Of a DNA stretch of 64,000 nucleotides, positions 31,351-42,115 are shown in pieces (the stretch's first letter is position 1; every line of letters starts with the position of its first letter). This stretch comes from Sphingomonas sp. (GTDB lineage Bacteria > Pseudomonadota > Alphaproteobacteria > Sphingomonadales > Sphingomonadaceae): assembly GCA_002707985.1 (NCBI GenBank), contig PAOI01000024.1, positions 11,018 through 75,017 on the forward strand, written 5' to 3'. Under the pieces are notes generated by a model. That model ran no database searches. It was not told the DNA's origin and saw only the letters and a program-made list of their open reading frames with translations. Position numbers and translations under genes: made by a program.

Positions 31351-31652
31351 TGGCCGAAATTTCGCTTTCTCTGGCCGGTCGCAGCTATTCGGTCGCCTGT
31401 CGCGATGGCGAGGAGCCGCATCTCCGGCGCCTCGAATCGCTGATGGCGGGCCATGCCGAAACCGCGCAGCGCGCTTCGGGCGGGCTCAGCAGCGAACGCA
31501 CCCTGCTCTATCTGTCGCTGATCCTTGCCGATCTTCTGGACGAAGCGCAGCGCAATCCGCCGTCGGGCGTATCGCCGATCCTGCTCGAAAATCTTGCCGA
31601 CAGGCTCGAAGCCGTCGCAGCAGCACTTGAGGAAGACCCCGCCGCGTCCTAA
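31350..31652 (+). CDS. zapA: Cell division protein ZapA
   Basis: MAEISLSLAGRSYSVACRDGEEPHLRRLESLMAGHAETAQ; conserved neighbourhood with 6S RNA and 5-FTHF cyclo-ligase. Confidence 0.9.
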   Translation: MAEISLSLAGRSYSVACRDGEEPHLRRLESLMAGHAETAQRASGGLSSERTLLYLSLILADLLDEAQRNPPSGVSPILLENLADRLEAVAAALEEDPAAS

Positions 31653-31654
31653 AT

Positions 31655-31822
31655 TGGTGTCGGCGGGTTCTGCCCGGTACGAGCTTTAGCGATTATCCCT
31701 GAGGCGATAGAAACATCCAAGGGAGCTGTCCCTGCCCGGGTTCCGGCCCGACGTACACGGCGCCCACCTGACGTTACAGGCGTCAGAGGATATTCAGGCA
31801 AACGGCCAGGGTGGTCCCGCCA
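31655..31822 (+). ncRNA. ssrS: 6S RNA
   Basis: Non-coding gap between zapA and 5-FTHF cyclo-ligase, the conserved ssrS locus; terminal pairing GGCGGG...CCCGCC and GC-rich inner stems. Ends approximate. Confidence 0.8.
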
Positions 31823-31823
31823 C

Positions 31824-32390
31824 ATGAAGACGATTTCCGAAGAAAAACAGGCGATGCGCGCGGAAATGCGCGGCCTGCGTCGCGGGTTCGCGATGGCTGC
31901 CGGCGGCAACCCGATCGCGCTCCCGGCCCTGCTCCAGCATCGTATCAAGCCGGGCACCGTGGTCGCCAGCTATCTGCCGATGCGATTTGAGGCGGACCCC
32001 GGCCCGATGGCCGAGCGGGCACGCGAACTGGGCGCGCGAATCGCGCTGCCCTATATCCAGACCCCTTCGGTTCCGATGCGGTTTCTTGCCTGGCAAGCGG
32101 GTGATGAGACGGAAGTAAACCAGCATGCGATTCGCCAGCCGCTCGCCAGTGCGGAGGAACTGGCCCCCGACATTATCCTGACGCCGCTGATGGCGTTCGA
32201 CGATGCGCTCCACCGGCTGGGTCAGGGGCGCGGCTATTACGACCGCGCCTTCGCCCATTTCGGCGAAGCATTGCGAATCGGAGTCGCCTGGTCGATTCAG
32301 GAAGTCCCCGCCGTCCCCATCGACAGCTGGGACGAACCCCTAGACGCCGTGGTCACAGAGCGCGGCCTGTTCAGCAAGGCGCCGTTATGA
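31824..32390 (+). CDS. 5-formyltetrahydrofolate cyclo-ligase
   Basis: ASYLPMRFEADPGPMAERARELGARIALPYI; DIILTPLMAFDDALHRLGQGRGYYDRAFA. Confidence 0.92.
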   Translation: MKTISEEKQAMRAEMRGLRRGFAMAAGGNPIALPALLQHRIKPGTVVASYLPMRFEADPGPMAERARELGARIALPYIQTPSVPMRFLAWQAGDETEVNQHAIRQPLASAEELAPDIILTPLMAFDDALHRLGQGRGYYDRAFAHFGEALRIGVAWSIQEVPAVPIDSWDEPLDAVVTERGLFSKAPL

Positions 32391-32611
32391 CTGAACCCGA
32401 ATGGCAACCGACCTGGCGCAAGCCGGCGGGCATGCTCGGCATCTGCGGCCTGATTCTCGTGTGGGTCGTACTGGTCGCCAGCCTTTCCGAATGGCTGGCC
32501 ACGCTGCCCTTCCTGCTGCAGTTGCTGTTCTACATCGTCACCGGCATCATCTGGATCGCGCCGCTGAAGCCCGTGCTCCGCTGGATGGAAACCGGGCGCT
32601 GGCGCGCCTGA
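32387..32611 (+). CDS. DUF2842-like small membrane protein
   Basis: 74 aa, two TM segments, WRKPAGMLGICGLILVWVVLV...IWIAPLKPVLRWMETGRW; ATGA overlap with the upstream gene. Confidence 0.7.
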   Translation: MTEPEWQPTWRKPAGMLGICGLILVWVVLVASLSEWLATLPFLLQLLFYIVTGIIWIAPLKPVLRWMETGRWRA

Positions 32612-32624
32612 TCTCCCGACTCAC

Positions 32625-32990
32625 TCAGGGAAAGGGCACGCCGTAAAAGGCGTAGATGCTCTGCCCGAACATGCGATCGAACACCGGCTGGTTCTCGGCC
32701 GCCGGATCATAGCTGGGCGCGCCTTCCAGCTGCTCCTTCGTCACGTCGACGATATAGCCTTCCTGATCGGTGTCATAGGTCAGCGCGCGCCAGGGCAGCG
32801 GATAGTGATTGTGGCCCAGCCCGAACAGCCCGCCAAACGCCATCACGGCATATTCGACCTGTCCTGAGCGTTTATCGACCATGAAGCGCTCGACCGTCCC
32901 CAGTCGCTCTCCGTCGCGATTGTAAACGGCCGTGCCTTCGACCTTGTCCGACGCGATCAGCTGGCCGGTTTCATGGGTATCGACGTCCAT
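32625..32990 (-). CDS. PRC-barrel domain-containing protein
   Basis: LIASDKVEGTAVYNRDGERLGTVERFMVDKRSGQVEYAVMAFGG. Confidence 0.85.
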   Translation of the reverse strand: MDVDTHETGQLIASDKVEGTAVYNRDGERLGTVERFMVDKRSGQVEYAVMAFGGLFGLGHNHYPLPWRALTYDTDQEGYIVDVTKEQLEGAPSYDPAAENQPVFDRMFGQSIYAFYGVPFP

Positions 32991-33122
32991 GTCGTTTCTC
33001 CTCTCACGCAAACGCCGCATGCATTGCGGTCGCGCAGGAAAAACGCATGGCGCGCCCGGGCCGTTGCGTCCTATCGGATCAATTTTTCTGAGGAGCCGCA
33101 GCGCCATTTCCGATGCAGGAAA

Positions 33123-33199
<77 letters not shown>

Positions 33200-33242
33200 G
33201 TTCTTGCGAGAGCGCGGCTGTTAGGGGAGGCTTTGGGGGCTG

Positions 33243-34487
33243 TCAACCCGAATGCTCATCCCCTGCACCACGTTGTTTGCGGCGCCCGCCATTATCATGG
33301 ACCAGCGTGCCGTGTTCGAACAGGAATCCGGCGATATCGGGCGTTCCCGCCGCCTCCATCACCGTCTGGATGATAATCAGCAGCGGCACCGCCAGCAGCG
33401 CGCCCGGCGTGCCCCATACCCAGCTCCAGAAGCTGAGCGACACGAGAATCATCAGCGGGCTGATCGTCAGCCGGTGTCCGACCACCAGCGGCGTGATCAG
33501 ATTCGCCTCCACCAGATGCGCGCCGATCATGATCAGCCCCGGCAGCGCCGCGAGCCACAGGTCGGGGAAGGTCATCAGCCCGCCCAGCCCCAGCAGGATC
33601 GCCGCCAGCACCGGCCCGAAATAGGGGATATAGTTGAGCAAGGTCGCGATGCCGCCCCACATCAGCGGCGTCGGCATGCCGAGCAGCCACAGGCATCCCG
33701 CGACGAACAACCCGAGCAGCAGGTTGATCAGCGTGATCGTGCCCAGATAGGCCGATGTGTCGTCGACCACGTCCTGAATGACGCGCGCCGTCGCCATCGC
33801 GCCGCCAAAGCTCGACCGGCTCGTGATCGCTTTCTTGCGCAGGCGCGTCCATCCGGACAGGAAGAAATAAATCACCAGCACCGCGAAAAAGAGCTGGATC
33901 AGCACATTCGGCGCCGAACTCGTCACGAGATCGACCAGCGATTGCGGCGGCGGCCCGGAAACCGCGACCGGCTCCTGAATCGGCCCGGAAACGAAATTAC
34001 GCAGCGTATCGTCGATGAACTGCTGCAGGCTCGAATAAAAATCGATCAGCGGGCGCAGATTGGCCTGAATCAGATCCACCCGGTCGGGCAGCATCCGCAT
34101 CCATTGCCATGCCGGCACGACGATCAGCGCGAGCGCCGCGTTCACTGCGACAATGAACAGCACGACACAGATCAGCGACGCGAGCGGTGCGGGCACGCGA
34201 TGCCGCTCAAGCCATTCGAGCAGCGGCACCAGCGCGACGGCGATCACCAGCGCGGCGGTCAGCGGCAGGAAAAATTCCGATCCCGCCTGCAGCGCAAAGG
34301 GCAGCGCAAGCACCAGCGCCACGCCGCCCATCAGCGTCAGCCCGGCAAGCAACCGGTCGCGACGCAGTTCGATCGCGCTTTCTTCGGGATATTGCACAGG
34401 AGCCGGAGGCGGCGGGGTCGCCGCGTTCTTCGTTTCGCCGTCCTGCGCGCTCAACTCGCCTTCCACTGCCCCTCTTCCCGCGCTCAC
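33243..34487 (-). CDS. AI-2E family transporter
   Basis: Multi-TM; GIATLLNYIPYFGPVLAAILLGLGGL; VGHRLTISPLMILVSLSFWSWVWGTPGALLAVPLL. Confidence 0.88.
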   Translation of the reverse strand: MSAGRGAVEGELSAQDGETKNAATPPPPAPVQYPEESAIELRRDRLLAGLTLMGGVALVLALPFALQAGSEFFLPLTAALVIAVALVPLLEWLERHRVPAPLASLICVVLFIVAVNAALALIVVPAWQWMRMLPDRVDLIQANLRPLIDFYSSLQQFIDDTLRNFVSGPIQEPVAVSGPPPQSLVDLVTSSAPNVLIQLFFAVLVIYFFLSGWTRLRKKAITSRSSFGGAMATARVIQDVVDDTSAYLGTITLINLLLGLFVAGCLWLLGMPTPLMWGGIATLLNYIPYFGPVLAAILLGLGGLMTFPDLWLAALPGLIMIGAHLVEANLITPLVVGHRLTISPLMILVSLSFWSWVWGTPGALLAVPLLIIIQTVMEAAGTPDIAGFLFEHGTLVHDNGGRRKQRGAGDEHSG

Positions 34488-34580
34488 CGCCGATATGTGT
34501 CATCGAACCAGGATGACCTTTCAAGGAAGCTCCGCTCTAGCGCGGTTTGCAGCGCTTGTAATCCCGGCTAGGCAGAGGAA

Positions 34581-36056
34581 ATGGGAGAGATGCTGCTCGT
34601 CATCGACGAAGGAACCACTTCGACGCGCGCGATGCTGTTCGGCCCGGACGGACGCGTCCGCGCGAGCCATGCGATCGAACTGACACAACATTATCCCGCG
34701 CATGGGCTGGTCGAGCATGACGCCAACGAAATCTGGAGCCATTCGCTCGATTGCGCGCTCGCCGTGGTCGGCAAGGCCGGCGGGCCGGATGCCATCGCCG
34801 CGATCGGCATCACCAATCAGCGCGAAACCATCGTCTTCTGGGATCGCACCACCGGCGAGCCGCTCGCGCCCGCGATCGTGTGGCAGGACCGGCGCAGCGC
34901 CGCGATCTGCCGCCGGTTGAAGGAACGCGGTGAGGAACCGGGGGTACAGGCACGCACCGGCCTGCTGCTCGATCCCTATTTTTCGGGCACCAAGATCGCG
35001 TGGGCGATGGAACATTGGCCGCAGCTGAAGGGTGCGGGCGACCGACTCGCCATCGGCACGGTCGAAAGCTGGCTCGTCTGGAAACTTACCGGCGGGCTCC
35101 ACATCACCGACGCCACCAACGCCTCGCGCACGTTGCTGATGGCGCTGGGATCGGGAAACTGGGACGACGGCCTGCTCGATCTGTTCGGCGTCCCCTCGGG
35201 CGCCCTGCCCCGCATTGTCGACAGCGCGGGGCATTTCGGCACGACCAGGCTGCTCGGCGGCGAAATCCCGATCTGCGGGCTTGCGGGCGATCAGCAGGCC
35301 GCGACGATCGGGCAAGGCTGTTTCAAGCGCGGCGAGGCGAAGGGCACCTATGGCACCGGCGCCTTCATCCTCGCCAATGCCGGCGGCACCCCGCCATCGT
35401 CAAAGAACCGCTTGCTCGCGACGGTGTTGTGGCAGCTTGAGGGGCGCCGCGCCTATGCGCTCGAAGGCGCGGTGTTCGTCGCGGGCAGCCTGATCCAGTG
35501 GCTGCGCGATTCGCTCGGCCTGATCGGATCGGCGGAGGAAACCGAAAAGCTGGCGCGGCAGGCAAAGGATAATGGCGGCGTCTATCTCGTCCCCGCGCTC
35601 GCCGGGCTCGGCGCGCCATGGTGGGAACCGGAAACGCGTGCCGCCATTTCCGGGCTCAGCTTCGCGACCGGCAAGGCGCACATCGTCCGTGCCGCGCTGG
35701 AGGCGCAGGCGCTCCAGACGCACGACCTCAAAACCGCCTTCGCCGCCGATGGCGACGATTGGACGCGGCTGCGCATCGACGGCGGCATGGTGGGCAATGA
35801 CTGGATCGCGCAGGATATGGCCGACGTGCTCGGCATCCCGGTCGATCGCCCGGTAATGACCGAAACCACGGCGCTCGGCGCGGCGATGCTCGCGGCGCGC
35901 GGCTGCGGCATGTTTGCTTCGCTAAAGGACGCCGACGCGATGCGCAGCGCCGTCGAAACCTTCGAACCGAAGCTCAGCGAGGATGCCCGCCAGACCCGGC
36001 TCGCGGGGTGGCAGGCAGCGGTGAAGAACGTGATCGCGCATACCGAAGCGCGATAG
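34581..36056 (+). CDS. glpK: Glycerol kinase
   Basis: LLVIDEGTTSTRAMLF; GITNQRETIVFWDRTTGEPLAPAIVWQDRR; YGTGAFILANAG. Confidence 0.96.
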   Translation: MGEMLLVIDEGTTSTRAMLFGPDGRVRASHAIELTQHYPAHGLVEHDANEIWSHSLDCALAVVGKAGGPDAIAAIGITNQRETIVFWDRTTGEPLAPAIVWQDRRSAAICRRLKERGEEPGVQARTGLLLDPYFSGTKIAWAMEHWPQLKGAGDRLAIGTVESWLVWKLTGGLHITDATNASRTLLMALGSGNWDDGLLDLFGVPSGALPRIVDSAGHFGTTRLLGGEIPICGLAGDQQAATIGQGCFKRGEAKGTYGTGAFILANAGGTPPSSKNRLLATVLWQLEGRRAYALEGAVFVAGSLIQWLRDSLGLIGSAEETEKLARQAKDNGGVYLVPALAGLGAPWWEPETRAAISGLSFATGKAHIVRAALEAQALQTHDLKTAFAADGDDWTRLRIDGGMVGNDWIAQDMADVLGIPVDRPVMTETTALGAAMLAARGCGMFASLKDADAMRSAVETFEPKLSEDARQTRLAGWQAAVKNVIAHTEAR

Positions 36057-36099
36057 GCGGCGTGGAAACACTGCGAACGGCTCCTGCCCGGCGCCGCTC

Positions 36100-36543
36100 T
36101 CAAGGCCCGAAATAGCGCCCCATCCCGAGTACGGGTTCCAGAGAATATCCCAGGCTTTCATAGAAAGCGACGACCGACGCATTGCGCTCGCGCACCTGCA
36201 GATTGATCTTGTTGCAGCCCAGGTCGCGCAACGCGCGCTCGGCTTGGCGCACCATCGCCTTGCCGATCCCGGCGCGGCGATGATCCGGATCGACCGCCAC
36301 CGAATAGAGCCAACCGCGATGCCCGTCATAACCGGCCATCACCGTGCCGATCACCGCCGCCCCCGAGGTGGCGACGAAAAACAGCTCGCCCTGAAACGCC
36401 AGCTTGCGGGGAATGGACTGTGCCGCCGCATTGCGCGGCGGATCATCGGGAAAGACCCGCCGCCAAAGCCGATCGACGCCGTCGAAATCGGAATCGCGAT
36501 AGATCCGGATTTCCCGCCCGGACAGGGAATCGGCGTCGGTCAT
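36100..36543 (-). CDS. GNAT family acetyltransferase (YpeA-like)
   Basis: WLYSVAVDPDHRRAGIGKAMVRQAERALRDLGCNKINLQVRERNASVVAFYESLGY. Confidence 0.88.
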   Translation of the reverse strand: MTDADSLSGREIRIYRDSDFDGVDRLWRRVFPDDPPRNAAAQSIPRKLAFQGELFFVATSGAAVIGTVMAGYDGHRGWLYSVAVDPDHRRAGIGKAMVRQAERALRDLGCNKINLQVRERNASVVAFYESLGYSLEPVLGMGRYFGP

Positions 36544-36585
36544 CGACCTCCCGTGCCGATCCCTCTCACGCTTCGCAAGCCGCGA

Positions 36586-38289
36586 TCAGGCTACGCTCTC
36601 TTCGAACATCCCGCGCAGATCCTTTTTCAGGATCTTGCCATTGGCATTGCGCGGCAGCACCTCGTCAGTGAACTTGATCGCCACCGGCACCTTGAACGCG
36701 GCCAGATGCTGCCCCACCCATTGCTGCAATTCCTCGACGCTCGCCGATGTGCCGGGCTGAAGATGCACGACAGCGACCGGCTCCTCGCCCAGTGTCCGGT
36801 GCGGCATGCCGATCAGCGCGCAATCGGTCACTGCCGGGTGCGAATAAAGCACGTCCTCGACTTCGCTCGAATAGATATTCTCGCCGCCGCGGATGACGAT
36901 GTCCTTCGCGCGATCGACGATGTAGCAGAACCCTTCCTCGTCGAGCTTCGCCAGATCGCCGGTTCTCACCCAGCCGTCGACGAAGGTTTCGGCGCTCGCT
37001 TCCGGTTTGTTCCAATAGCATTTCACGATCATCGGCCCCTTGGCCCACAGCTCGCCGACTTCGCCGAGCGGCAATTCGCGCGTCCCGTCGGGCGACATGA
37101 TCTTCAGCTCCGCCACCGGCACGGGCGGGCCGCAGCTCGTCGGTCGGTTGAGATAATCCTCCGCCGAATGCTGCGTCACGGTCGCCATGGTTTCGGTCAT
37201 GCCCCAGCCATTGCCGGGCAGTGCCCCGAACTCCTCATAGATACGCTTGACCAGTTCCGGCGCGGACGGCGCCCCGCCATAGGAAATCGTGTCGAGCGAA
37301 GAGAGGTCGTATTTCCCGCGATCGGGATGTTCGAGCAGCTGCCATGCGATCGTCGGCACGCCGCCGGTAAACTGCACCTTCTCGCGCTCGATGATCTGCA
37401 TCGCTTCGACCGGGTCCCATTTGCGCATGAAGATCACCGTCGATCCCGTCACCACGCCGGGCACCAGCGCCGCGCTGCACGCCGTAACGTGGAACAGCGG
37501 GATCACCAGCAGCGACACCTTGGGCTCGGGCGTTTCCGGCGGCGTTTCGCCCCGGCGCAGCATCGCGCGCGCCGCCGTATATCCGGCCGACAGGATATTC
37601 GAACAGATGTTGCGATTGGTGCCGAGCGCGCCCTTGGACAGGCCGGTGGTGCCGCTGGTGTAGAAGATGGTGGCATCATCCTCCGGTCCCACGGCAACAT
37701 CGGGAAGCGGCATATCGTCCAGCCCCGCCCAGTCGTGCGGCGTGCCGATCAGCACTTCCAGACGGCTGAATTTGGGTTCCTCGATCGGATCGCGCGCCCG
37801 CGCGACGATCACCCGCTCCAGATCGGGCAGATTGTCATAATGCGGCAGCAACCGCTCATGCCGTTGCCCGTCCAGGATCGCGACCTTCGTCCCGGAATCG
37901 CTCAGGCCATATTCCAGCTCTTCGCCCACCCACCATGCGTTGAGCGGCACCACGATCGCGCCGAGGCTGGCCGCCGCGAAAAACGCCACCGGCCATTCGG
38001 GCAGGTTGCGCATCGCGATCGCCACCCGGTCGCCCTTGCGCACGCCCATCGCCCACAGGCGATTGGCAAGCTGAGTCGTCGCGCGCCAATTGGCTTCGTA
38101 TGTGACGCGTTCGTCCTGATAGATGGTGAAGACGCGATCGCCATGAGCGCGAATAGCCTGCGCCAGAAACCGCAGCGACGGTGGTGCGTTCTTCCAGACG
38201 CGAGTCGAAACGCCTCGAATGTCGGCGGTTTCCATCTCGAACTTCGCATCGGGGGCAGTTAGCAACGCCTCTGTCTGGGCGAGCGTCAT
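36586..38289 (-). CDS. AMP-binding acyl-CoA synthetase
   Basis: TIFYTSGTTGLSKGALGTNRN; GWVRTGDLAKLDEEGFCYIVDRAKDIVIRGGENIYSSEVE. Confidence 0.93.
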   Translation of the reverse strand: MTLAQTEALLTAPDAKFEMETADIRGVSTRVWKNAPPSLRFLAQAIRAHGDRVFTIYQDERVTYEANWRATTQLANRLWAMGVRKGDRVAIAMRNLPEWPVAFFAAASLGAIVVPLNAWWVGEELEYGLSDSGTKVAILDGQRHERLLPHYDNLPDLERVIVARARDPIEEPKFSRLEVLIGTPHDWAGLDDMPLPDVAVGPEDDATIFYTSGTTGLSKGALGTNRNICSNILSAGYTAARAMLRRGETPPETPEPKVSLLVIPLFHVTACSAALVPGVVTGSTVIFMRKWDPVEAMQIIEREKVQFTGGVPTIAWQLLEHPDRGKYDLSSLDTISYGGAPSAPELVKRIYEEFGALPGNGWGMTETMATVTQHSAEDYLNRPTSCGPPVPVAELKIMSPDGTRELPLGEVGELWAKGPMIVKCYWNKPEASAETFVDGWVRTGDLAKLDEEGFCYIVDRAKDIVIRGGENIYSSEVEDVLYSHPAVTDCALIGMPHRTLGEEPVAVVHLQPGTSASVEELQQWVGQHLAAFKVPVAIKFTDEVLPRNANGKILKKDLRGMFEESVA

Positions 38290-38491
38290 GCGCGGCCAGG
38301 AGGGGTCTAGCGGCACTAGCGCTTGGGTGGTCAAAAATCCTCTCCGCACTCGGGTGTGTTGAATATCGGGTTTGGCGTTATCCGCTCTTTGCGCGCAACG
38401 TTACTGTTGATTTGCACCACTCTCAAGGCAATAGAAACCGCGAACCGGCAAAAGGCGCCGATTTGCTTTGTGACCTTTTCGAATAGGGGGT

Positions 38492-39724
38492 ATGGACCTG
38501 AACATGCAATTGGCAGCGCCCGAGTCTCATGGGTTCAGCAGTGTTCGGCTGACCCGGATCGATACCTTTCTGAAGGAACGCTATCTCGACACGGGGCGCC
38601 TTCCGCACGCCCAGCTGCTGATCGCGCGCCACGGTGAAATCGTCCATTTCTCGCATCAGGGCGCGGCGCGCGAAGGCGGCGACGCGATCGATGCAGGCTC
38701 GCTGTTCCGCATCGCTTCGATGACGAAGCCGATCACCTCGATCGCCTTCATGATGCTGGTCGAGGAAGGCAAGGTCGCGCTCGACACCCCCGTGGCCAGG
38801 GTGATTCCCGAACTCGCCGATGTCGGCGTCTATGCCGGTGGCGGCGCCGGCGTCCCGTTCGCGACCACGCCCCCTGCGCGGCCGATGCAGATGGTGGACC
38901 TGCTGCGCCACACATCGGGCCTGACCTACAGCTTTCAGAATCGCTCGAACGTCGACGCGGCCTATCGCGAGGGCAAGATCGAAAACTGGTGGGGCAATCT
39001 CGATCTCGACGAGTTTCTCGCCGCGCTCGGCAAAATCCCGCTCGAATTTTCGCCGGGCGAGGCATGGAATTATTCGGTGTCGACCGACGTGCTCGGCGCA
39101 GTCGTTCAACGTGTGGCCGGCATGCCGCTGGCCGAGTTCTTCCATACCCGCATCTTCGCGCCGCTCGGCATGGACGACACTTTCTTTCAGGTGCCGGAGG
39201 ACAAGCTTCACCGGCTGGTCGATTGCTACACGCTGCAACCGGGCAAGGGGCGCGTGATGTTCGATCGCGGCGCCGATTCCTTCTGGAGCAAGCCGCCCAC
39301 GCTGGTTTCCGGCGGCGGCGGCCTCGTTTCCTCCTCGCTCGATTATCATCGTTTCTGCCGCATGTGCCTCGATGGCGGGGAACTCGACGGCGCGCGGATC
39401 GTCGGTCGCAAGACGATCGATCTGATGACTGCGAACCATCTGCCCGGCGGATCGGACCTGACGGCGATGTCGCAATCGCTGTTCAGCGAAGCCACCAATG
39501 CCGGCACCGGCTTCGGGCTTGGCTTCGCGGTGACGGTCGATCCGGCGCGCTCGCTGATTCAGGGAAGCGCGGGCGAATATTATTGGGGCGGCATGTTCGC
39601 GACTGCGTTCTTCATCGATCCGGTCGAGGAGATGCACATGGTGTTCATGACCCAGGTTTCGCCCTCGATGGCCTTCCCCATCCGGCGCGAACTCAAAACG
39701 CTCATCTATTCGGCGCTCACCTGA
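38492..39724 (+). CDS. Beta-lactamase/esterase-family serine hydrolase
   Basis: [25 protein letters not shown] (SxxK) and [17 protein letters not shown] (YxS-type). Confidence 0.88.
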   Translation: MDLNMQLAAPESHGFSSVRLTRIDTFLKERYLDTGRLPHAQLLIARHGEIVHFSHQGAAREGGDAIDAGSLFRIASMTKPITSIAFMMLVEEGKVALDTPVARVIPELADVGVYAGGGAGVPFATTPPARPMQMVDLLRHTSGLTYSFQNRSNVDAAYREGKIENWWGNLDLDEFLAALGKIPLEFSPGEAWNYSVSTDVLGAVVQRVAGMPLAEFFHTRIFAPLGMDDTFFQVPEDKLHRLVDCYTLQPGKGRVMFDRGADSFWSKPPTLVSGGGGLVSSSLDYHRFCRMCLDGGELDGARIVGRKTIDLMTANHLPGGSDLTAMSQSLFSEATNAGTGFGLGFAVTVDPARSLIQGSAGEYYWGGMFATAFFIDPVEEMHMVFMTQVSPSMAFPIRRELKTLIYSALT

Positions 39725-39762
39725 ACGCGCGCCGCACAACAGACCACAGGAGAAAGCTACCA

Positions 39763-41787
39763 ATGTCCGTTATCACCACCGAACGTCACGGCGACGTCCT
39801 CGTCATCACGTCGGATAATCCACCGGTCAACGCCCTCGGCCATGCCGTACGCCTCGGCCTGCAGGAAGGGATTGAGGAAGCCGCAGGCGACGACAGCGTC
39901 AAGGCCGTCGTGATCGCGTGCAGGGGCCGCACCTTCTTCGCCGGAGCCGACATCACCGAATTTTCCAAGGGCATGAAGGAACCCGGTCTGCCGACCGTTG
40001 TCGATGCGATCGAAGCGCTCGACAAGCCGGTCATCGCCGCGATCCATGGTACCGCGCTGGGCGGCGGCTGCGAAGTCGCGCTTGCCTGCCATTATCGCAT
40101 CGGCGTTCCCTCGGCGAAAATGGGCCTGCCCGAAGTCAAGCTCGGCATCCTGCCGGGCGCGGGCGGCACCCAGCGCCTGCCGCGTGTCGTCGGCATCCCT
40201 GCCGCGCTCGGCATGATGACCGGCGGATCGCCGATCTCTGCCAAACAGGCAAAGGAAGCCGGTCTGCTCGATCGCCTCGCCGGGGAAGACAGCCTGCTTC
40301 AGGACGCCATCGCCTTCGCCAATGAAGTCGCCGACACCCGTCCCCTGCCCCGCACCAGCGAGCGCAAGGTCGAAGGCAATGACGCCATGTTCGAGGAATT
40401 CAAGGCCGCGAACGCACGCAAGATGCGCGGCTATGAAGCGCCCTATGAAATCATCGACGTCGTCCAGTCGACCTGGGACAAGCCCTATGCCGAGGGCGTG
40501 CAGCGCGAACGCCAGGGCTTCATGAAACTGATCATGGGCACCCAATCGGCGGGCCTGCGCCACGTATTCTTCGCCGAGCGCAAGGCGTCGAAGATCGACG
40601 ACGTTCCCGAGGACATCAAGCTGCGCGACATCAAGCGCGTCGGCGTGATCGGCGCCGGGACGATGGGCGGCGGCATTTCGATGAACTTCCTGTCCGCCGG
40701 CATCCCGGTGACCATCGTCGAGATGCAGCAGGAAGCGCTGGATCGCGGCGTCGGCATCATGCGCAAAAATTACGAGAGCACTGCGAAGAAGGGCCGGATC
40801 ACGCAGGATCAGGTCGAAGCCGCGATGGGCGCGCTCACTCCGACGCTCAGCATGGACGATCTGGCCGATTGCGACCTCATCATCGAAGCCGTTTATGAAA
40901 GCATGGACGTCAAGAAGGACGTTTTCGGCAAGCTCGACAAGATCGCAAAGCCGGGCGCAATCCTCGCGTCGAACACCAGCTATCTCTCGATCGACGAGAT
41001 TGCCGCTTCGACCAGTCGTCCGGGCGATGTTGTCGGCATGCACTTCTTCTCGCCCGCCAATGTGATGAAGCTGCTCGAAGTCGTGCGCGGCGAAAAGACG
41101 GACAAGGACGTGCTCGCCACCGTCATGGCGCTGTCGAAGAAGATCCGGAAAGTCGCCGTGGTTTCGGGCGTCTGCTACGGCTTTATCGGCAATCGCATGC
41201 TGATCCCGCGCCAGATGGAAGCGCAAAAGCTGCTGATGGAAGGCGCCACCCCGTCGCAGGTCGACAAGGTCCACACCGATTTCGGCATGCCGATGGGCCC
41301 CTTCCAGATGGCCGATCTCGCCGGCGTCGATATCGGCTGGCACCGCGATCCCAGCCGGATCGAGAATATCCGCGACGCGCTCTGCGCCGAGGATCGCTGG
41401 GGCCAGAAAAAGGGCGCGGGCTTTTACGATTATGACGAAAAGCGTCAGCCCTCGCCCAGCCCGCGCGTCGCCGAAATCATCGAGGATTTCCGAAAGAAGA
41501 CCGGCGCTGAGCAGCATGACGTGACCGACGAGGAAATCGTCGCCCGCACGCTCTATCCGATGGTCAGCGAAGGCGCGAAGATCCTTGCCGAAGGCATCGC
41601 CCAGCGCGCGTCCGACATCGATGTCGTCTGGATCTACGGCTATGGCTGGCCTCCCTATCGCGGCGGCCCGATGTTCTGGGCGGACACGATCGGCGCGAAG
41701 ACGGTGGTCGAGGGCCTTGAGAAATACGGCCTCGAAGTCGCCCCGCTGCTCCGCGAAAAAGCGGAAAAGGGCGAACGGTTCAACTAA
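39763..41787 (+). CDS. Bifunctional enoyl-CoA hydratase/3-hydroxyacyl-CoA dehydrogenase (FadJ/FadB-like)
   Basis: [69 protein letters not shown]. Confidence 0.94.
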   Translation: MSVITTERHGDVLVITSDNPPVNALGHAVRLGLQEGIEEAAGDDSVKAVVIACRGRTFFAGADITEFSKGMKEPGLPTVVDAIEALDKPVIAAIHGTALGGGCEVALACHYRIGVPSAKMGLPEVKLGILPGAGGTQRLPRVVGIPAALGMMTGGSPISAKQAKEAGLLDRLAGEDSLLQDAIAFANEVADTRPLPRTSERKVEGNDAMFEEFKAANARKMRGYEAPYEIIDVVQSTWDKPYAEGVQRERQGFMKLIMGTQSAGLRHVFFAERKASKIDDVPEDIKLRDIKRVGVIGAGTMGGGISMNFLSAGIPVTIVEMQQEALDRGVGIMRKNYESTAKKGRITQDQVEAAMGALTPTLSMDDLADCDLIIEAVYESMDVKKDVFGKLDKIAKPGAILASNTSYLSIDEIAASTSRPGDVVGMHFFSPANVMKLLEVVRGEKTDKDVLATVMALSKKIRKVAVVSGVCYGFIGNRMLIPRQMEAQKLLMEGATPSQVDKVHTDFGMPMGPFQMADLAGVDIGWHRDPSRIENIRDALCAEDRWGQKKGAGFYDYDEKRQPSPSPRVAEIIEDFRKKTGAEQHDVTDEEIVARTLYPMVSEGAKILAEGIAQRASDIDVVWIYGYGWPPYRGGPMFWADTIGAKTVVEGLEKYGLEVAPLLREKAEKGERFN

Positions 41788-41797
41788 AGCGGACTCT

Positions 41798-41822
41798 CCC
41801 TCTCCCCTTTTTGGGGAGAGGG
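41798..41822. terminator. Hairpin (10-bp perfect stem), terminator or REP-like
   Basis: CCCTCTCCCC-TTTTT-GGGGAGAGGG, 11 nt after the FadJ-like stop. Confidence 0.6.
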
Positions 41823-41847
41823 CTGGGAGAGAGGAAGCGCCGCGCAG

Positions 41848-42057
41848 ATGCTGTTCATGATTTCAAGATCGGCCGTGCACTTTGCGGTCATCCTTGCCGC
41901 CCTGATGCTTTCGGAGCATTTTTTGGGGGGACTGAGTCACATCGCTCGAATGAGCATAGTCGCATTGGTCGGCTTGGTAACAATACCCTTCATCTATCGG
42001 CGCTGGTTCGACCGTGATCGCGGGGATTTGGTCGTTAGCTCTGATGACGCCGAGTGA
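41848..42057 (+). CDS. Small membrane protein, hypothetical
   Basis: 69 aa, two hydrophobic segments MLFMISRSAVHFAVILAALMLSEHFLGGLSHIARMSIVALVGLVTIPFIYRRWF. Confidence 0.5.
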   Translation: MLFMISRSAVHFAVILAALMLSEHFLGGLSHIARMSIVALVGLVTIPFIYRRWFDRDRGDLVVSSDDAE

Positions 42058-42115
42058 ATGCTGCAAATTCTGATGCGCTCGTGTCTCTATCGGTGGATAG
42101 AGAAAGGAGAGGAAA

